A DNA stretch of 64,000 nt from Martinezella multihospitum (GCF_900094585.1 NZ_FMAG01000008.1:265159-329158); one strand, 5' to 3'; shown: positions 32,124 through 42,909, counted from the first letter of the stretch. Program-made: numbers and translations. Notes: generated from the letters alone by a model not told the origin.

Positions 32124-33302
32124 TCAGTGGCGAAGCCCGGCCTGTTTCATCAGCGGCAAGACTTCCTTGCCGAAGAATTCCAGATCGTCGCGGAAATCGA
32201 AGAAGCTGAGCTGCAAGCCGTCGATGCCCGCCGCCTTCAGCTTGACGAACTGATCGACCACCTGCTCCGGCGAACCGATGACGCGAATATTGCCGCCGAT
32301 GAAGCGATAGGGATCCTCCGCGTCGCGGCCCTTCCAGGCATGGGCATCGGAGTTGAGCGACTGGAAGCCCTTGCGGGAGCGCTGGTCGGCATGGGCGACG
32401 ATCCGGTCGGCCAGTTCCCATGCCTCCTTCTCGGTCGGCCGACAAATGACCATCGGATTGAGCAGGGTGCGCACGCTACGGCCGACATCAGCGGCGGCAT
32501 TCTTCACTTTCTCCGTATGAGCCGGCAGGGAGGCAAGGGCGCTGTCGATGTCAGCACCCGTCGGACTGGTGATGAAGACGATATCCGAATAGCGGCCGGC
32601 AAAGGCGATGCCGGCATCCGAGCCGGTGGCGTTGACCAGGATCGGCCGACCGAAATTCGGTTTCGGCGTCACGTAGCCACCGCCGAGCTTCCAGCTGCTT
32701 TCGCCTTCGAAGGAGTAGTTCTCGTCGTCGCTCCACAGCCGCTGCACGACCTCGAGAAATTCCGCCGCAAGCTCATAGCGCTTGTCATGTTCGATGCGCT
32801 GCCAGCCGAACATCTCGTGCTCGACGGCCCTGTGGCCGGTGACGACATTGATGCCCCAGCGACCGCCGGTGATGTGATCGAGCGTGGCGCCGAATTTGGC
32901 GAGGTGCAGCGGATGCCAGGGACCGTAAAGCACATGCATCGTGGAGATGAGCATGATCTTCTTGGTGAGGCTCGCAAGTGCTGCGGTCGAGACGAAACTG
33001 TCGAGCGCGTGGCCGTCGAAGACGCCGCCATAGCCGCCCTTGGGAAGCCATTGCGACAGGGCGAAAACCAGGTCGAAACCTAGCTCCTCGGCGCGCAGCG
33101 TCAGCGCCTTGTTGTAGTCGAAGCGCCAGTCGGTGGAGCGCTCCAGCGTCGATTGCGTCCAGCCGCCGGCCTGGATCGGCAGGAAAAGGCCGAGAAGAAC
33201 GGGCTGCTTCAAGGCCTGCGATAGAGGGCTATCGGGAAAATCGGTAGGTGCTGCGAATTTCGGCAGGCCCACGATGGAGCCGGGACGGTGCTGAATGGAC
33301 AT
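32124..33302 (-). CDS. FMNH2-dependent monooxygenase, SfnG/SsuD-like
   Basis: 392 aa luciferase-like enzyme of the group that cleaves C-S bonds in sulfones or sulfonates. Blocks are LGLFLPIQAGGWTQSTLER, YNKALTLRAEELGFDLVFAL, GPWHPLHLAKFGATLDHITG and GRWGINVVTGH, close in pattern to dimethylsulfone and alkanesulfonate monooxygenases. The product of such an enzyme on a cyclic or aryl sulfone would be a sulfinate, the substrate class of the DszB-like enzyme encoded 11 bases later. The start at 33302 has AAGGGAACGCC before it; the longer frame runs into the preceding gene. FMNH2 must come from a reductase elsewhere, perhaps 45925-46773. Confidence 0.87.
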   Translation of the reverse strand: MSIQHRPGSIVGLPKFAAPTDFPDSPLSQALKQPVLLGLFLPIQAGGWTQSTLERSTDWRFDYNKALTLRAEELGFDLVFALSQWLPKGGYGGVFDGHALDSFVSTAALASLTKKIMLISTMHVLYGPWHPLHLAKFGATLDHITGGRWGINVVTGHRAVEHEMFGWQRIEHDKRYELAAEFLEVVQRLWSDDENYSFEGESSWKLGGGYVTPKPNFGRPILVNATGSDAGIAFAGRYSDIVFITSPTGADIDSALASLPAHTEKVKNAAADVGRSVRTLLNPMVICRPTEKEAWELADRIVAHADQRSRKGFQSLNSDAHAWKGRDAEDPYRFIGGNIRVIGSPEQVVDQFVKLKAAGIDGLQLSFFDFRDDLEFFGKEVLPLMKQAGLRH

Positions 33303-33325
33303 GGCGTTCCCTTGCTTTCGATGCT

Positions 33326-34930
33326 TCAAGCAGTTGCGATGTATGCGTAGGCAAGGCTGCCGGCGATGCCTTCGCCACCGAGCGTGTGGTCGGAGATGCG
33401 CTTGTTGTAGATGGTGAGTTCTGGCTGGCTGACGATGTCGAGGGCAGGCAGGTCTTCGACCAGGATTTTCTGGATCTCCCGCCATTGCTCGACCCGCTTC
33501 TGGGGATCGACTTCGATGGCGGCGACCTCAAGAAGAGCGTCGACCTTGGGGTTGCTATAGGCGGAGCCATTAGAGAAGGGCACGCCCGGCTTGAAGTTCT
33601 TGCTCCAGTAAAGCCGCTGGACGCCGACCGTCGGGTCGAAGAGATTGCTCATCCCCTCGTAGGCAAAATCGAAATCGCGATCGGTGTAGATGCGCTTGGT
33701 ATAGGTGGCGAAATCCTGGCTGCGCACCGTGACCTCGACGCCGACCTTGGCGAGAGCCTGGCGGATATATTCCGAGCCACGGCTGTAGGGTTCGCCGCTC
33801 GGCACATAGTCGAGATTGAGGCGCAGGCGCACACCGTCCGAACCGCGCGGATGGCCGGCCTCGTCTAGCAGTTTCTCCGCTGCGGCAAGGTCGATCGGAT
33901 AGGTCTTGAGATCGGCAACGAACCATTTCGTCAGATTGGGATTGATCGGGCCGGGGATCGGCTCGCCGTAGCCGTAGTTGATCGTGTTGCGGATCAACTT
34001 GCGGTCGATGACATGCGCAAAGGCCTGCCGTACGCGGATATCCTTGAAGACCGGCTTTTCAAGGTTGAATTCGATACGGCTGACGCCGTTCGAATATTGA
34101 TATCCCTTTGTCTCAAAGGCGAGGCTCTCCACGCCCTTGAGGCGATCGAGATCGCTGAGCGGAACGGGCGTCGACGGTGCCAGATCGATCTCGCCGGTCT
34201 CAATCGCGATGGAGCGGGCGGCGGCGTCGGGAATGAAGCGGACAATCAATTGGTCAAGATAGGGACGCGGCTGATCCCAATAATCAGGATTGCGCTCGTA
34301 CACGATGTGGCTGCCGCGTATCCATTCCTTGAACTTGAACGGCCCGGTGCCGACAGGCGCCAGATTGACCGGATTTTCAGCGACCTTCGTGCCTTCATAG
34401 AGATGGTGTGGGACGATCGGAGACTCGGACGCGGCGAGTGCTGTGATCAGGTAGGGAGCCGGCTTGGAGAGAACCAGGATCGCGGTCAGGGGATCGGGCG
34501 TTTCGATGTCGACGAGGTTGAGAAAGGTATTGCGTCCACGCGGATGCACGTCCTTGAGTGTCTTGATCGAGAAGACGACGTCTTCGGCGGTGAAGGGTCT
34601 ACCATCGTGCCATTTGACGCCGTCGCGCAGCTTGAAGCTGTAGCGTAGCCCGTCATCGCTGACGGACCATTGTTTGGCGAGGAGCGGCTGCGGATTGAGA
34701 TCGAAATCATAGGTCAGCAGCCCCTCGGTCACCTTCGGCGAGACATAGACAGAGTTGAAGGCCGTATGGGCGATCGTCGTCAGGACCGGTGGTTCAGCCG
34801 AAAGCAGAAGCGTTGCGGTACCGCCGCGCGATGGAGCCGCATGGACGGCTGTTCCCGTTACGGCGATCGCACCGAGCGCTGCCGACGAGAGCAGGAAACT
34901 CCGGCGTGTAATTGTAGAAAGTCTGGTCAT
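33326..34930 (-). CDS. peptide-type ABC binding protein (Tat-exported), first gene of the dsz-like operon
   Basis: 534 aa SBP_bac_5 protein. The Tat signal is MTRLSTITRRSFLLSSAALG with RR at 9-10 and cleavage near VHA/AP (about 31). Blocks are LNPQPLLAKQWSVSDDGLRY, KLRDGVKWHDGRPFTAEDVV and IRGSHIVYERNPDYWDQPRP. It leads the operon with the SfnG-like, DszB-like and DszC-like genes and is divergent from the DppBCDF-type transporter at 35219-39114, so it is the natural binding protein of that transporter. The cargo is probably an organosulfur compound rather than an ordinary peptide. Confidence 0.9.
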   Translation of the reverse strand: MTRLSTITRRSFLLSSAALGAIAVTGTAVHAAPSRGGTATLLLSAEPPVLTTIAHTAFNSVYVSPKVTEGLLTYDFDLNPQPLLAKQWSVSDDGLRYSFKLRDGVKWHDGRPFTAEDVVFSIKTLKDVHPRGRNTFLNLVDIETPDPLTAILVLSKPAPYLITALAASESPIVPHHLYEGTKVAENPVNLAPVGTGPFKFKEWIRGSHIVYERNPDYWDQPRPYLDQLIVRFIPDAAARSIAIETGEIDLAPSTPVPLSDLDRLKGVESLAFETKGYQYSNGVSRIEFNLEKPVFKDIRVRQAFAHVIDRKLIRNTINYGYGEPIPGPINPNLTKWFVADLKTYPIDLAAAEKLLDEAGHPRGSDGVRLRLNLDYVPSGEPYSRGSEYIRQALAKVGVEVTVRSQDFATYTKRIYTDRDFDFAYEGMSNLFDPTVGVQRLYWSKNFKPGVPFSNGSAYSNPKVDALLEVAAIEVDPQKRVEQWREIQKILVEDLPALDIVSQPELTIYNKRISDHTLGGEGIAGSLAYAYIATA

Positions 34931-35218
34931 CTGAAGTTGCCTCGTCTGTCTAAGGTGGTGTTGCCGAGCCTGAACGGTTGCTGGTTTTATGTTCTCGAAG
35001 GAAGCGGTTCTCGTAGGTTGCTTTATTGCCGTGCGCTCACTTCTTGGGAAAATTGATGCGAAAATTGCATATAGTCGAAAATTTATGCTAATTTATCCTG
35101 TTGATCTGAGAATTTTCGGAAATATCTACCAATATCGATTTGACAAAACCTACAGATTTAGTCAACTACTATTGCGATGCAGCGCTTGAAATTTCGGTGG
35201 CGCTGCCGAGGAGTTTCG
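34931..35218. promoter_or_regulatory. divergent, AT-rich promoter region
   Basis: 288 bases between the binding-protein operon (minus) and the permease operon (plus). The part 35040-35160 is strikingly AT-rich for this genome. It contains GCATA (35067-35071) and TATGC (35084-35088) as a small inverted repeat and a TTGACA (35140-35145) directed at the permease operon, without a clear -10 at the right distance. It is a likely site for a sulfur-status regulator. Confidence 0.5.
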
Positions 35219-36208
35219 ATGTCGGCTTACATGCGGATAGGACGAACGCTGCGCCGTACGGCCATCCAGGCGGTGCCGACGATGCTTGGCATCGTCATCC
35301 TGAATTTCTTCCTGCTCAAGCTGGCGCCGGGAGACGCAGCCGATGTCATGGCGGCCGAAGCCGGTTCGGCAACGGTCGAGACGATGGCGGCGCTGCGCGA
35401 ACGTTTCGGCCTGGACAATCCGATCCTCGTGCAGCTGGCGAACTATCTGAACAATCTCGCACATTTCAGCCTCGGCTTCTCGCCGCGCTATGGCATGCCG
35501 GTCGCTGACCTGATCGGCCAGCGATTGCCGGGTACCCTGACGCTGATGGTGGCAGCGCTGATCGCTGCGATCGCGATCGGCCTGATCCTTGGATCGTTGA
35601 TGGCGACCTTTGCCGGGCGGCTGCCGGACCGGCTGATCTCGATCGTCTCGCTGCTCTTCTATTCGATCCCGGGTTTCTGGATCGGGCTGATGCTGATTCT
35701 GTTGTTTTCCGTCAAGCTCGGATGGCTGCCGAGCGGCGGCGACAGCACCATCGGCTCGCGGCTCACCGGCCTGCCGGCACTGCTCGACCGGGCGCGCTAC
35801 ATGGTGCTGCCGGCCATCTCGCTCGCCCTCTTCTACCTCGCCATCTACGCAAGATTGACGCGTGCCGCCATGCTGGAGGTCAAGTCACAGGATTTCGTGC
35901 GCACGGCGCGGGCAAAGGGCGTCTCGCCCTTCATGCTGACGACCCGGCATGTGCTGCGCAACGCGCTGATCCCGATTACGACCATGGCTGGGATGCATTT
36001 CGGCGGTATGCTCGGCGGTGCCGTCGTGGTCGAGACCGTCTACAGCTGGCCCGGCTTGGGGCGGCTGGCCTTCGAGGCCGTCATGGCCCGCGACTTCAGC
36101 GTCCTGCTCGGCATCCTGCTGCTCTCGTCACTTCTCGTCATCATCGCCAATGCCGCAGTCGACCTTCTGCAGGCCTGGCTCGACCCAAGGATCGGAGCAA
36201 GCCGATGA
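35219..36208 (+). CDS. peptide-type ABC permease, DppB-like
   Basis: 329 aa inner-membrane protein with six segments, starting with IQAVPTMLGIVILNFFLLKL. The N-terminal LAPGDAADVMAAE and the loop DFVRTARAKGVSPFMLTTRH are DppB/GsiC hallmarks. The ATG at 35219 follows GAGGAGTTTCG. It overlaps the next permease gene by four bases. Confidence 0.94.
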   Translation: MSAYMRIGRTLRRTAIQAVPTMLGIVILNFFLLKLAPGDAADVMAAEAGSATVETMAALRERFGLDNPILVQLANYLNNLAHFSLGFSPRYGMPVADLIGQRLPGTLTLMVAALIAAIAIGLILGSLMATFAGRLPDRLISIVSLLFYSIPGFWIGLMLILLFSVKLGWLPSGGDSTIGSRLTGLPALLDRARYMVLPAISLALFYLAIYARLTRAAMLEVKSQDFVRTARAKGVSPFMLTTRHVLRNALIPITTMAGMHFGGMLGGAVVVETVYSWPGLGRLAFEAVMARDFSVLLGILLLSSLLVIIANAAVDLLQAWLDPRIGASR

Positions 36209-37205
36209 AAGCGCAGGAGCTCAAGATCTATGCGGACAGGGCGGATGATTTCGGCGCCGATATAGCCGAAACAGCAGCAAAGCCTGCACCCGTTCCCGAG
36301 CGCCGCTGGACCCATATCCATGCGCCCGATGCGCGCACGACGGCGGTTTCGGCCCCGCGATGGCAGGGGCGCCGTCGCGAGCTCAGGATCTTTCTTTCCA
36401 ACCCCAACGCACTCTTCGGCATTACCGTCCTGGCCGCGATCGTGCTTGCGGCCCTGCTTGCGCCGATCCTCTATCCGGGTGATCCCCTGGAGATGGTGGC
36501 GCGACCTTTCCTCTGGCCGGGTCAAAATTCCGCTTATCCGTTAGGCACCGATTCCATGGGGCGCGACGTGCTGGCGGGCATTCTTCACGGTGCCCAGATC
36601 TCGCTGACCGTCGGCATCACCGCGACCCTGCTCGGCCTTGGCGCCGGCGTGACGATCGGCGCGCTTGCCGGCTATTTCGGCGGCGTGGTCGATGACCTCC
36701 TCGTCAAGCTCATCGAGATCTTCCAGACCATGCCGAGTTTCGTTCTGCTTGTCGTGCTGGTCGCGATCGCGCAGCCGACCACGACGACCGTGACGGTTGC
36801 GATCGCATTGGTCAGCTGGCCGACGGTCGCGCGCCTGACGCGCGCCGAATTCCGTGGCATAAAGGAGAAGGACTATGTTCTCGCCGCCCGTAGCCTCGGC
36901 TTTGGCCATGGCCGCATCATCTTTCGGGAAATCCTGCCGAACGCCCTGCCGCCCCTGATCGTCACATCGTCCGTCATGGTGGCGAGCGCGATCCTGATGG
37001 AATCGGCGCTGTCCTTTATGGGGCTTGGCGATCCCAATCGCGTCTCCTGGGGCTCGATGATCGGCGCGGGGCGCGATGTCATCCGCACCGCCTGGTATCT
37101 CACCGCCCTGCCGGGCCTTGCCATCGTCTTCACGGTGCTGTCGCTCAATCTCATCGGCGATGGCCTGAACGATGCCCTTAATCCGCGTTTTTCGGAGGAG
37201 CGTCG

Positions 37206-37209
<4 letters not shown>
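36205..37209 (+). CDS. peptide-type ABC permease, DppC-like
   Basis: 334 aa. A hydrophilic N-terminus of about 65 residues precedes the first membrane segment (GITVLAAIVLAALLAPILYP), longer than in most DppC proteins. The middle has YPLGTDSMGRDVLAGILHGA and the coupling loop DYVLAARSLGFGHGRIIFRE, both standard for the family. ATGA overlaps join it to both neighbours. The open frame upstream to 35722 is a shadow of the first permease. Confidence 0.94.
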
Positions 37210-38178
<969 letters not shown>

Positions 38179-38201
<23 letters not shown>

Positions 38202-39114
38202 GCTTTCCACGCATTATCCGGCTGCCGCCGGAACGGTGCGGGCCGTGGATGACGTATCGCTGGAGATCCTTGAGGGTGAGACCGTAGCGCTTGTGGGAGA
38301 ATCCGGCTGCGGCAAGTCGACGCTTGGCAAATCCCTGATCCGCCTCGTCGATCCCAGCTCCGGCCGCGTTACCTTCAAGGGGCGCGATGTCGCGGCCATG
38401 TCGGGCAGGGAGTTGCAGTCGGTCCGCCGGCATATTCAGATGATCTTCCAGGATCCATTTGCCTCGCTTAATCCGCGCCAGACGATCCGCGCGATCCTGA
38501 CGGCGCCGCTTGCCGTCCACGGGATTGGTGACCGCAAGAGCCGCGACGCCATCGCCGCCTCGATGGTCGTCCATGTCGGCCTGCCGGCGGACGCGCTCGA
38601 TCGCTATCCGCATGAGTTCTCCGGTGGCCAGCGACAGCGCATCGGCATTGCCCGCGCGCTCATCCTGCAGCCGGAACTCGTCATCTGCGATGAGCCTGTT
38701 TCGGCGCTCGATCTCTCGATCCAGGCGCAGATCCTCAACCTTCTCGTCGAGATGAAGACGGAACTGTCGCTCTCCTATCTCTTCATCTCCCATGATCTGT
38801 CGGTCGTGCGCTATTTCGCCGATCGGGTGCTGGTCATGTATCTCGGCCGCATCGTCGAAAGTGCGCCGACGGCAAGGCTCTGGAGCGATGCCAAGCATCC
38901 CTATACGCGCGCGCTGCTTGCCGCCGTGCCCGATCCGTCGCGGCGCAAGCAGGCCGCCCCGATCACCGGCGATCTGCCGAGCCCACACAATCCGCCGTCC
39001 GGCTGTCGCTTTCACACGCGCTGCCCGCTCGCAACAGACATCTGCCGGAGCGATGATCCGGCCTATCGGCAAATGGGCAGCGGCCACACGGTCGCCTGCC
39101 ACCACGCAGAATAA
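38179..39114 (+). CDS. peptide-type ABC ATP-binding protein, DppF-like
   Basis: 311 aa. Walker A is GESGCGKST (40-48), the signature is FSGGQRQRIG and Walker B lies in LVICDEPVSALD. The C-terminal SGCRFHTRCPLATDIC is the oligopeptide-class tail. The ATG at 38179 (MSLLSVDRLS) is chosen; the open frame to 38113 overlaps the first ATPase gene too far. With the DppB/C/D-like genes it completes a five-part importer with binding proteins nearby. Confidence 0.93.
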
Positions 39115-39128
39115 AATGGAGAAATGAC

Positions 39129-40187
39129 ATGGTCGACTATCGCTATCTCGGGCGCAGCGCGCTGAAGGTTTCACCTCTTACCCTTGGGACGATGATGTTC
39201 GGCGGCCCGACGCCCGACGACGTCGCCTTCCGCATCATCGACAAGGCCCGCGAACAGGGGATCAATTTCATCGACACCGCCGATGTCTATCATGACGGCA
39301 AATCTGAAGAGGTCGTCGGCCGCGGCATCAAGGCAAATCGCGATCACTGGGTGCTGGCGACGAAGTTCGTCAACTCGCACAAGAAGGGTCCCAACCTCGG
39401 CGGCCATTCGCGCAAATGGGTGATCGAGACGGTCGAGAACTCGCTGCGCCGCCTCAACACCGATTATATCGACATCCTCTATTTCCATCGTGCCGTCTTC
39501 GACGCACCGCTGGAGGAGCCGGTGAGGGCGATTGCCGATCTCATCCGCGCGGGCAAGCTGCGCTATTTCGGTGTGTCGAACTTCCGCGGCTGGCGCATTG
39601 CAGAGATCTCGCATCTGGCCGACCAGCTCGGCATCGACCGCCCGGTCGCAAGCCAACCGCTCTACAACATCGTCAACCGCACGGCCGAGGCAGAGCAGCT
39701 TCCGGCCGCTCATCATTACGGCCTCGGCGTCGTCTCCTATTCGCCACTGGCACGTGGCGTGCTGACCGGAAAATATGAGCCGGGCAAGGAACCGGCGGCC
39801 GATACGCGCGCCGGCCGCGGCGACAAGCGCATCCTCGAAACCGAATGGCGTCCGGAATCGATCGCCATCGCCAAGGAAATTGTCGCCCATGCGAACGCCA
39901 GGAAGGTCACGCCGACGGAATTCGCAATCGCCTGGGTGCTGAACAATAGGCTGATTACGTCGGCTATCACCGGGCCGCGCACGGAAGAGCATTGGGATAG
40001 CTATATCCGGGCTCTCGATGTCAAGCTCGATGCCGAAGACGAGGCTCTGGTCGACCGCCTGGTCACGACAGGCCATCCGTCGACCCCGGGCTTTAACGAT
40101 CCGAGCCACCCGGTCGAAGGCCGTGTTCCCGTCAGTGCCGCTGGCACCGCTGAAAACATCGTGCCGCTTGCCCGCGCTGTCGCCTGA
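39129..40187 (+). CDS. aldo/keto reductase
   Basis: 352 aa NADPH-dependent reductase. FIDTADVYHDGKSEEVVG gives the catalytic Asp and Tyr, LATKFV the Lys and ILYFHRAVF the His. The C-terminal RVPVSAAGTAENIVPLARAV is a tail beyond the barrel. It follows the DppF-like gene by 14 bases, so it is the last gene of the transporter operon, and a strong terminator comes 11 bases later. It may reduce a carbonyl product formed when the imported compound is cleaved. Confidence 0.9.
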   Translation: MVDYRYLGRSALKVSPLTLGTMMFGGPTPDDVAFRIIDKAREQGINFIDTADVYHDGKSEEVVGRGIKANRDHWVLATKFVNSHKKGPNLGGHSRKWVIETVENSLRRLNTDYIDILYFHRAVFDAPLEEPVRAIADLIRAGKLRYFGVSNFRGWRIAEISHLADQLGIDRPVASQPLYNIVNRTAEAEQLPAAHHYGLGVVSYSPLARGVLTGKYEPGKEPAADTRAGRGDKRILETEWRPESIAIAKEIVAHANARKVTPTEFAIAWVLNNRLITSAITGPRTEEHWDSYIRALDVKLDAEDEALVDRLVTTGHPSTPGFNDPSHPVEGRVPVSAAGTAENIVPLARAVA

Positions 40188-40198
40188 TCATCAAGCCC

Positions 40199-40226
40199 AA
40201 GGCCCCGTTTGAGCGGGGCCTTTTCC
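40199..40226 (+). terminator. intrinsic terminator after the transporter operon
   Basis: Arms AAGGCCCCG and CGGGGCCTT enclose TTTGAG and are followed by TTCCTT. It ends only 22 bases before the next start codon at 40249, so transcription of that gene must come from read-through or from a promoter upstream of the hairpin. Confidence 0.88.
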
Positions 40227-40248
40227 TTCCGGCGTAAAAGAGCCTTTC

Positions 40249-41484
40249 ATGCCTATACCAGCCTCATCAGCCGTACCCTCTTTACCCGTTGAAACCAGTC
40301 GGGAAACGCTACTTGCAAAAATACCCGACCTTGCCGCGGAGATCGCCAAGGAGGCGGCGCGGCGGGATCTCGAACGCGAGCTGCCATATGAGGCATTCAA
40401 GCTGTTCAAGCAGGCTGGCCTCGGTGCATTGCGCATACCGACGGCGCTTGGCGGGCCGGGTGGATCGGTGCTCGATTACATCGAGACGGTGATGACGATC
40501 GGCGCGGCCGATTCCAATGTCGCCCATGCCCTCCGCAGCCATTTCAATTTTACCGAAGCCCTGCTGCTCAATCCGAACAGTTCCGTCGATCGCACCCAGC
40601 TGACCCGCGTCCTTGGCGGCAAGCTCTTCGGCGGCGCTCATACGGAGCAGGGAACAAAGCGCCCCGGCGATGTCGCGACGCGGCTCACGAAATCCGGCGA
40701 GAGCTACAGGCTCAACGGGCGCAAATGGTATGCCACCGGCACGGCATTTGCCGATTTTGCCTCGTTCAGCGCCAAGGACGATGACGACCAGCTCGTCAGC
40801 GTGCTTTTGCCCGTCGATCGCAAGGGGATCAGCATCCTCGACGATTGGGATGGCATGGGGCAGCGGCTGACGGCAAGCGGCGGCGTGCTTCTCGACGACG
40901 TCGAGGTGCTGCCGCATGAGATTTCGACCCGCGGGCTCAGCACGCTGATCGGCAGGCATACCTCGACGCTGCGCCAGCTTCATCTTGCCGCCTCGATGGC
41001 GGGCGCGGTCCGTGGCGCGCTGGCGGAAGGCACGGATTACGTCCGCAGGCAGGCGCGCTCGGCTGCCCACAGCGCTGCCGAGACAGCCAATGCCGATCCT
41101 TTCGTGCAAAAGATCCTCGGCGAGATCGCCGCCGGTTCCTTTGCCGTCGATACGCTGATCCGCGAAAGCGCCCGAGCGCTCGACCGCACGGTCGAGGCTT
41201 TCGCGAGCGACGATCCGGAGGCACTGGAGCAGGTCCTGATCGAAAGCGCGCTGACGACGGCGCGCACGCAGATCATTGCTTCGCAGCTCGCCCTTAGTGC
41301 AGCGACCAACGTCTTCGAGCTCGGCGGCGGCTCGGCGACATCGCGCCATCTCAATCTGGATCGCCACTGGCGCAACATCCGCACGGTGCTCAACCACAAT
41401 CCGCTGCTGCACAAGGCGCGGGTGGTGGGTGACTATTACATCAACGGCACCACAACGCATCTGGAAGAAGGCAAGGTCTTCTGA
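40249..41484 (+). CDS. acyl-CoA-dehydrogenase-fold monooxygenase, SfnB/DszC-like
   Basis: 411 aa. The sequence DDWDGMGQRLTASGGVLLDD is the signature block of the SfnB/DszC group, and FKQAGLGALRIPTALGGPGG and GRKWYATGTAFADF are further family blocks. These flavoproteins are linked with sulfone, sulfide or N-oxygenation rather than fatty acids. The C-terminal HLNLDRHWRNIRTVLNHNPL is shared with the paralogues at 48111 and 51062. It is followed after 3 bases by an FAD/NAD(P)-binding protein gene. The ribosome binding site is weak. Confidence 0.88.
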   Translation: MPIPASSAVPSLPVETSRETLLAKIPDLAAEIAKEAARRDLERELPYEAFKLFKQAGLGALRIPTALGGPGGSVLDYIETVMTIGAADSNVAHALRSHFNFTEALLLNPNSSVDRTQLTRVLGGKLFGGAHTEQGTKRPGDVATRLTKSGESYRLNGRKWYATGTAFADFASFSAKDDDDQLVSVLLPVDRKGISILDDWDGMGQRLTASGGVLLDDVEVLPHEISTRGLSTLIGRHTSTLRQLHLAASMAGAVRGALAEGTDYVRRQARSAAHSAAETANADPFVQKILGEIAAGSFAVDTLIRESARALDRTVEAFASDDPEALEQVLIESALTTARTQIIASQLALSAATNVFELGGGSATSRHLNLDRHWRNIRTVLNHNPLLHKARVVGDYYINGTTTHLEEGKVF

Positions 41485-41487
41485 GCC

Positions 41488-42909
41488 ATGCACATAGATC
41501 CACATTCCCATCATTCCATCGTCATCATCGGCGGCGGCTTTGCCGGTGCTCTGACGGCGATCAAGCTGCTCGACAAGACGGAAGTGCCGCTTGCGATCAC
41601 GATATTGGAGCCCCGCGAGGAGCTTGGGCGCGGGGTTGCCTATAGCACCACCGAGGCCGTGCATCTCGTCAATGGCCCCGCCGGTACGTTTTCGGTTCAT
41701 CCGGAGACGCCCGACCATCTGGTTCATTGGCTTGCCGAGAACGCGTCGCGTTACGGCTGGACACCGCCTGTCGATATCGCCGGCAGCTTCCCGCCGCGTT
41801 ACCTTTATGGAACCTATGTTCGCGACGAGCTGCGCCGCGCGATATCGACGGCACGCGCCGGATCGACATTCCGTCATGTCAGGGCTGCGGCGAGCAATCT
41901 GGTTTCCGCTCCGCACAAAGTGCGGATCACCACGAGTGAAGGCGAGACTATCGAAGCGGACGAGGTGGTTCTGGCCCTCGGCGTCTTCCAGCCCGCTCTT
42001 GCCCGGCCGGAAGCAACCGTCACTCGTCATCCGGCATTTGCCGCGTCTCCATGGGATGCCGCCGCCCTTGACCGCCTGGTGGAAGCAGACGAGATCCTGC
42101 TCATCGGCTCGAGCCTCTCGATGGTCGATGCGGTCGCGAGCATGGAGGCACGGGGCTTCCAGGGCCGATATCAGGTCATATCCAGACGTGGCCAATTCAT
42201 CGAGGATCGGCGAAATGCCGTACTGGAACGTGATTTCCTCGCTGAAAGCCCGCTACCGACCACTGCGCGGTCCTTGCTATCCACCGTCAAGGCCGAGCGT
42301 CGCGCATTGGCGGCTGAGGCCAAGGATTGGCAGGCGCTGCCGCTTGCCATCCGACCCTACATCCTGTCTTTGTGGCAAAAGGCTGATGATGCGGAGAGAT
42401 TGCGGTTTGCCCGCCATTTGCGGGCGTTCTGGGATGTGACGGCCCATCGTGCCGCGCCAGACAGCTATCGCGCCGTCTCCAACGCGATTGCCGAGGACCG
42501 GCTGCGGCATCATCGAGCCCGACTGCTGGCCATGAAGCCCTCCGGCCGTCGGATCGCGGCAACGTTGAAAACCCGTGCCGGCACCGAGACTTTTTCTTTT
42601 GGCGGCGTTATCGATTGTCGCGGCCATCAGTTGCATGACTGGCAACGCATTTCGGATCCCTTCGTCAGGAACCTCGTCGAGAGCGGCGAGGTTCGCCCGC
42701 ACAGCACCGGCTTCGGCATCGATGCCACGGAGCAAGGGGATGTCATTTCGGAAGAGGGACGCGTTCATCGCAACATCAGCGCCATCGGTCATCCGCTGCG
42801 CGGCGTTGCCTGGGAGTCAAGCTCGATCTCGGAGCAACGGGTGCAGGCGATTGCTCTGGCCGATCGCATCCTGCGCAAACTGACCCCTCTTGTTCTTGCC
42901 GCCTCGTAA
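41488..42909 (+). CDS. FAD/NAD(P)-binding protein, YdhS/NAD_binding_9-like
   Basis: 473 aa. The FAD Rossmann loop is VIIGGGFAGALTAIKLL (GGGFAG near residues 14-19), followed by EELGRGVAYSTTEAVHLVNG, a pattern of the YdhS/HpyO family. A second cofactor site may be LLIGSSLSMVDAVASM near 205-220. Such enzymes are mostly unassigned oxidoreductases or hydroxylase-like flavoproteins. It is coupled to the SfnB-like gene before it and ends at a terminator shared with a convergent gene, so the two form a short unit. Confidence 0.85.
   Translation: MHIDPHSHHSIVIIGGGFAGALTAIKLLDKTEVPLAITILEPREELGRGVAYSTTEAVHLVNGPAGTFSVHPETPDHLVHWLAENASRYGWTPPVDIAGSFPPRYLYGTYVRDELRRAISTARAGSTFRHVRAAASNLVSAPHKVRITTSEGETIEADEVVLALGVFQPALARPEATVTRHPAFAASPWDAAALDRLVEADEILLIGSSLSMVDAVASMEARGFQGRYQVISRRGQFIEDRRNAVLERDFLAESPLPTTARSLLSTVKAERRALAAEAKDWQALPLAIRPYILSLWQKADDAERLRFARHLRAFWDVTAHRAAPDSYRAVSNAIAEDRLRHHRARLLAMKPSGRRIAATLKTRAGTETFSFGGVIDCRGHQLHDWQRISDPFVRNLVESGEVRPHSTGFGIDATEQGDVISEEGRVHRNISAIGHPLRGVAWESSSISEQRVQAIALADRILRKLTPLVLAAS

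Noticed and set aside
40309..42195. Minus-strand frame of 628 codons
   Set aside because: It spans the antisense of two well-recognised genes (SfnB-like and FAD-binding protein) and has no recognisable domain.
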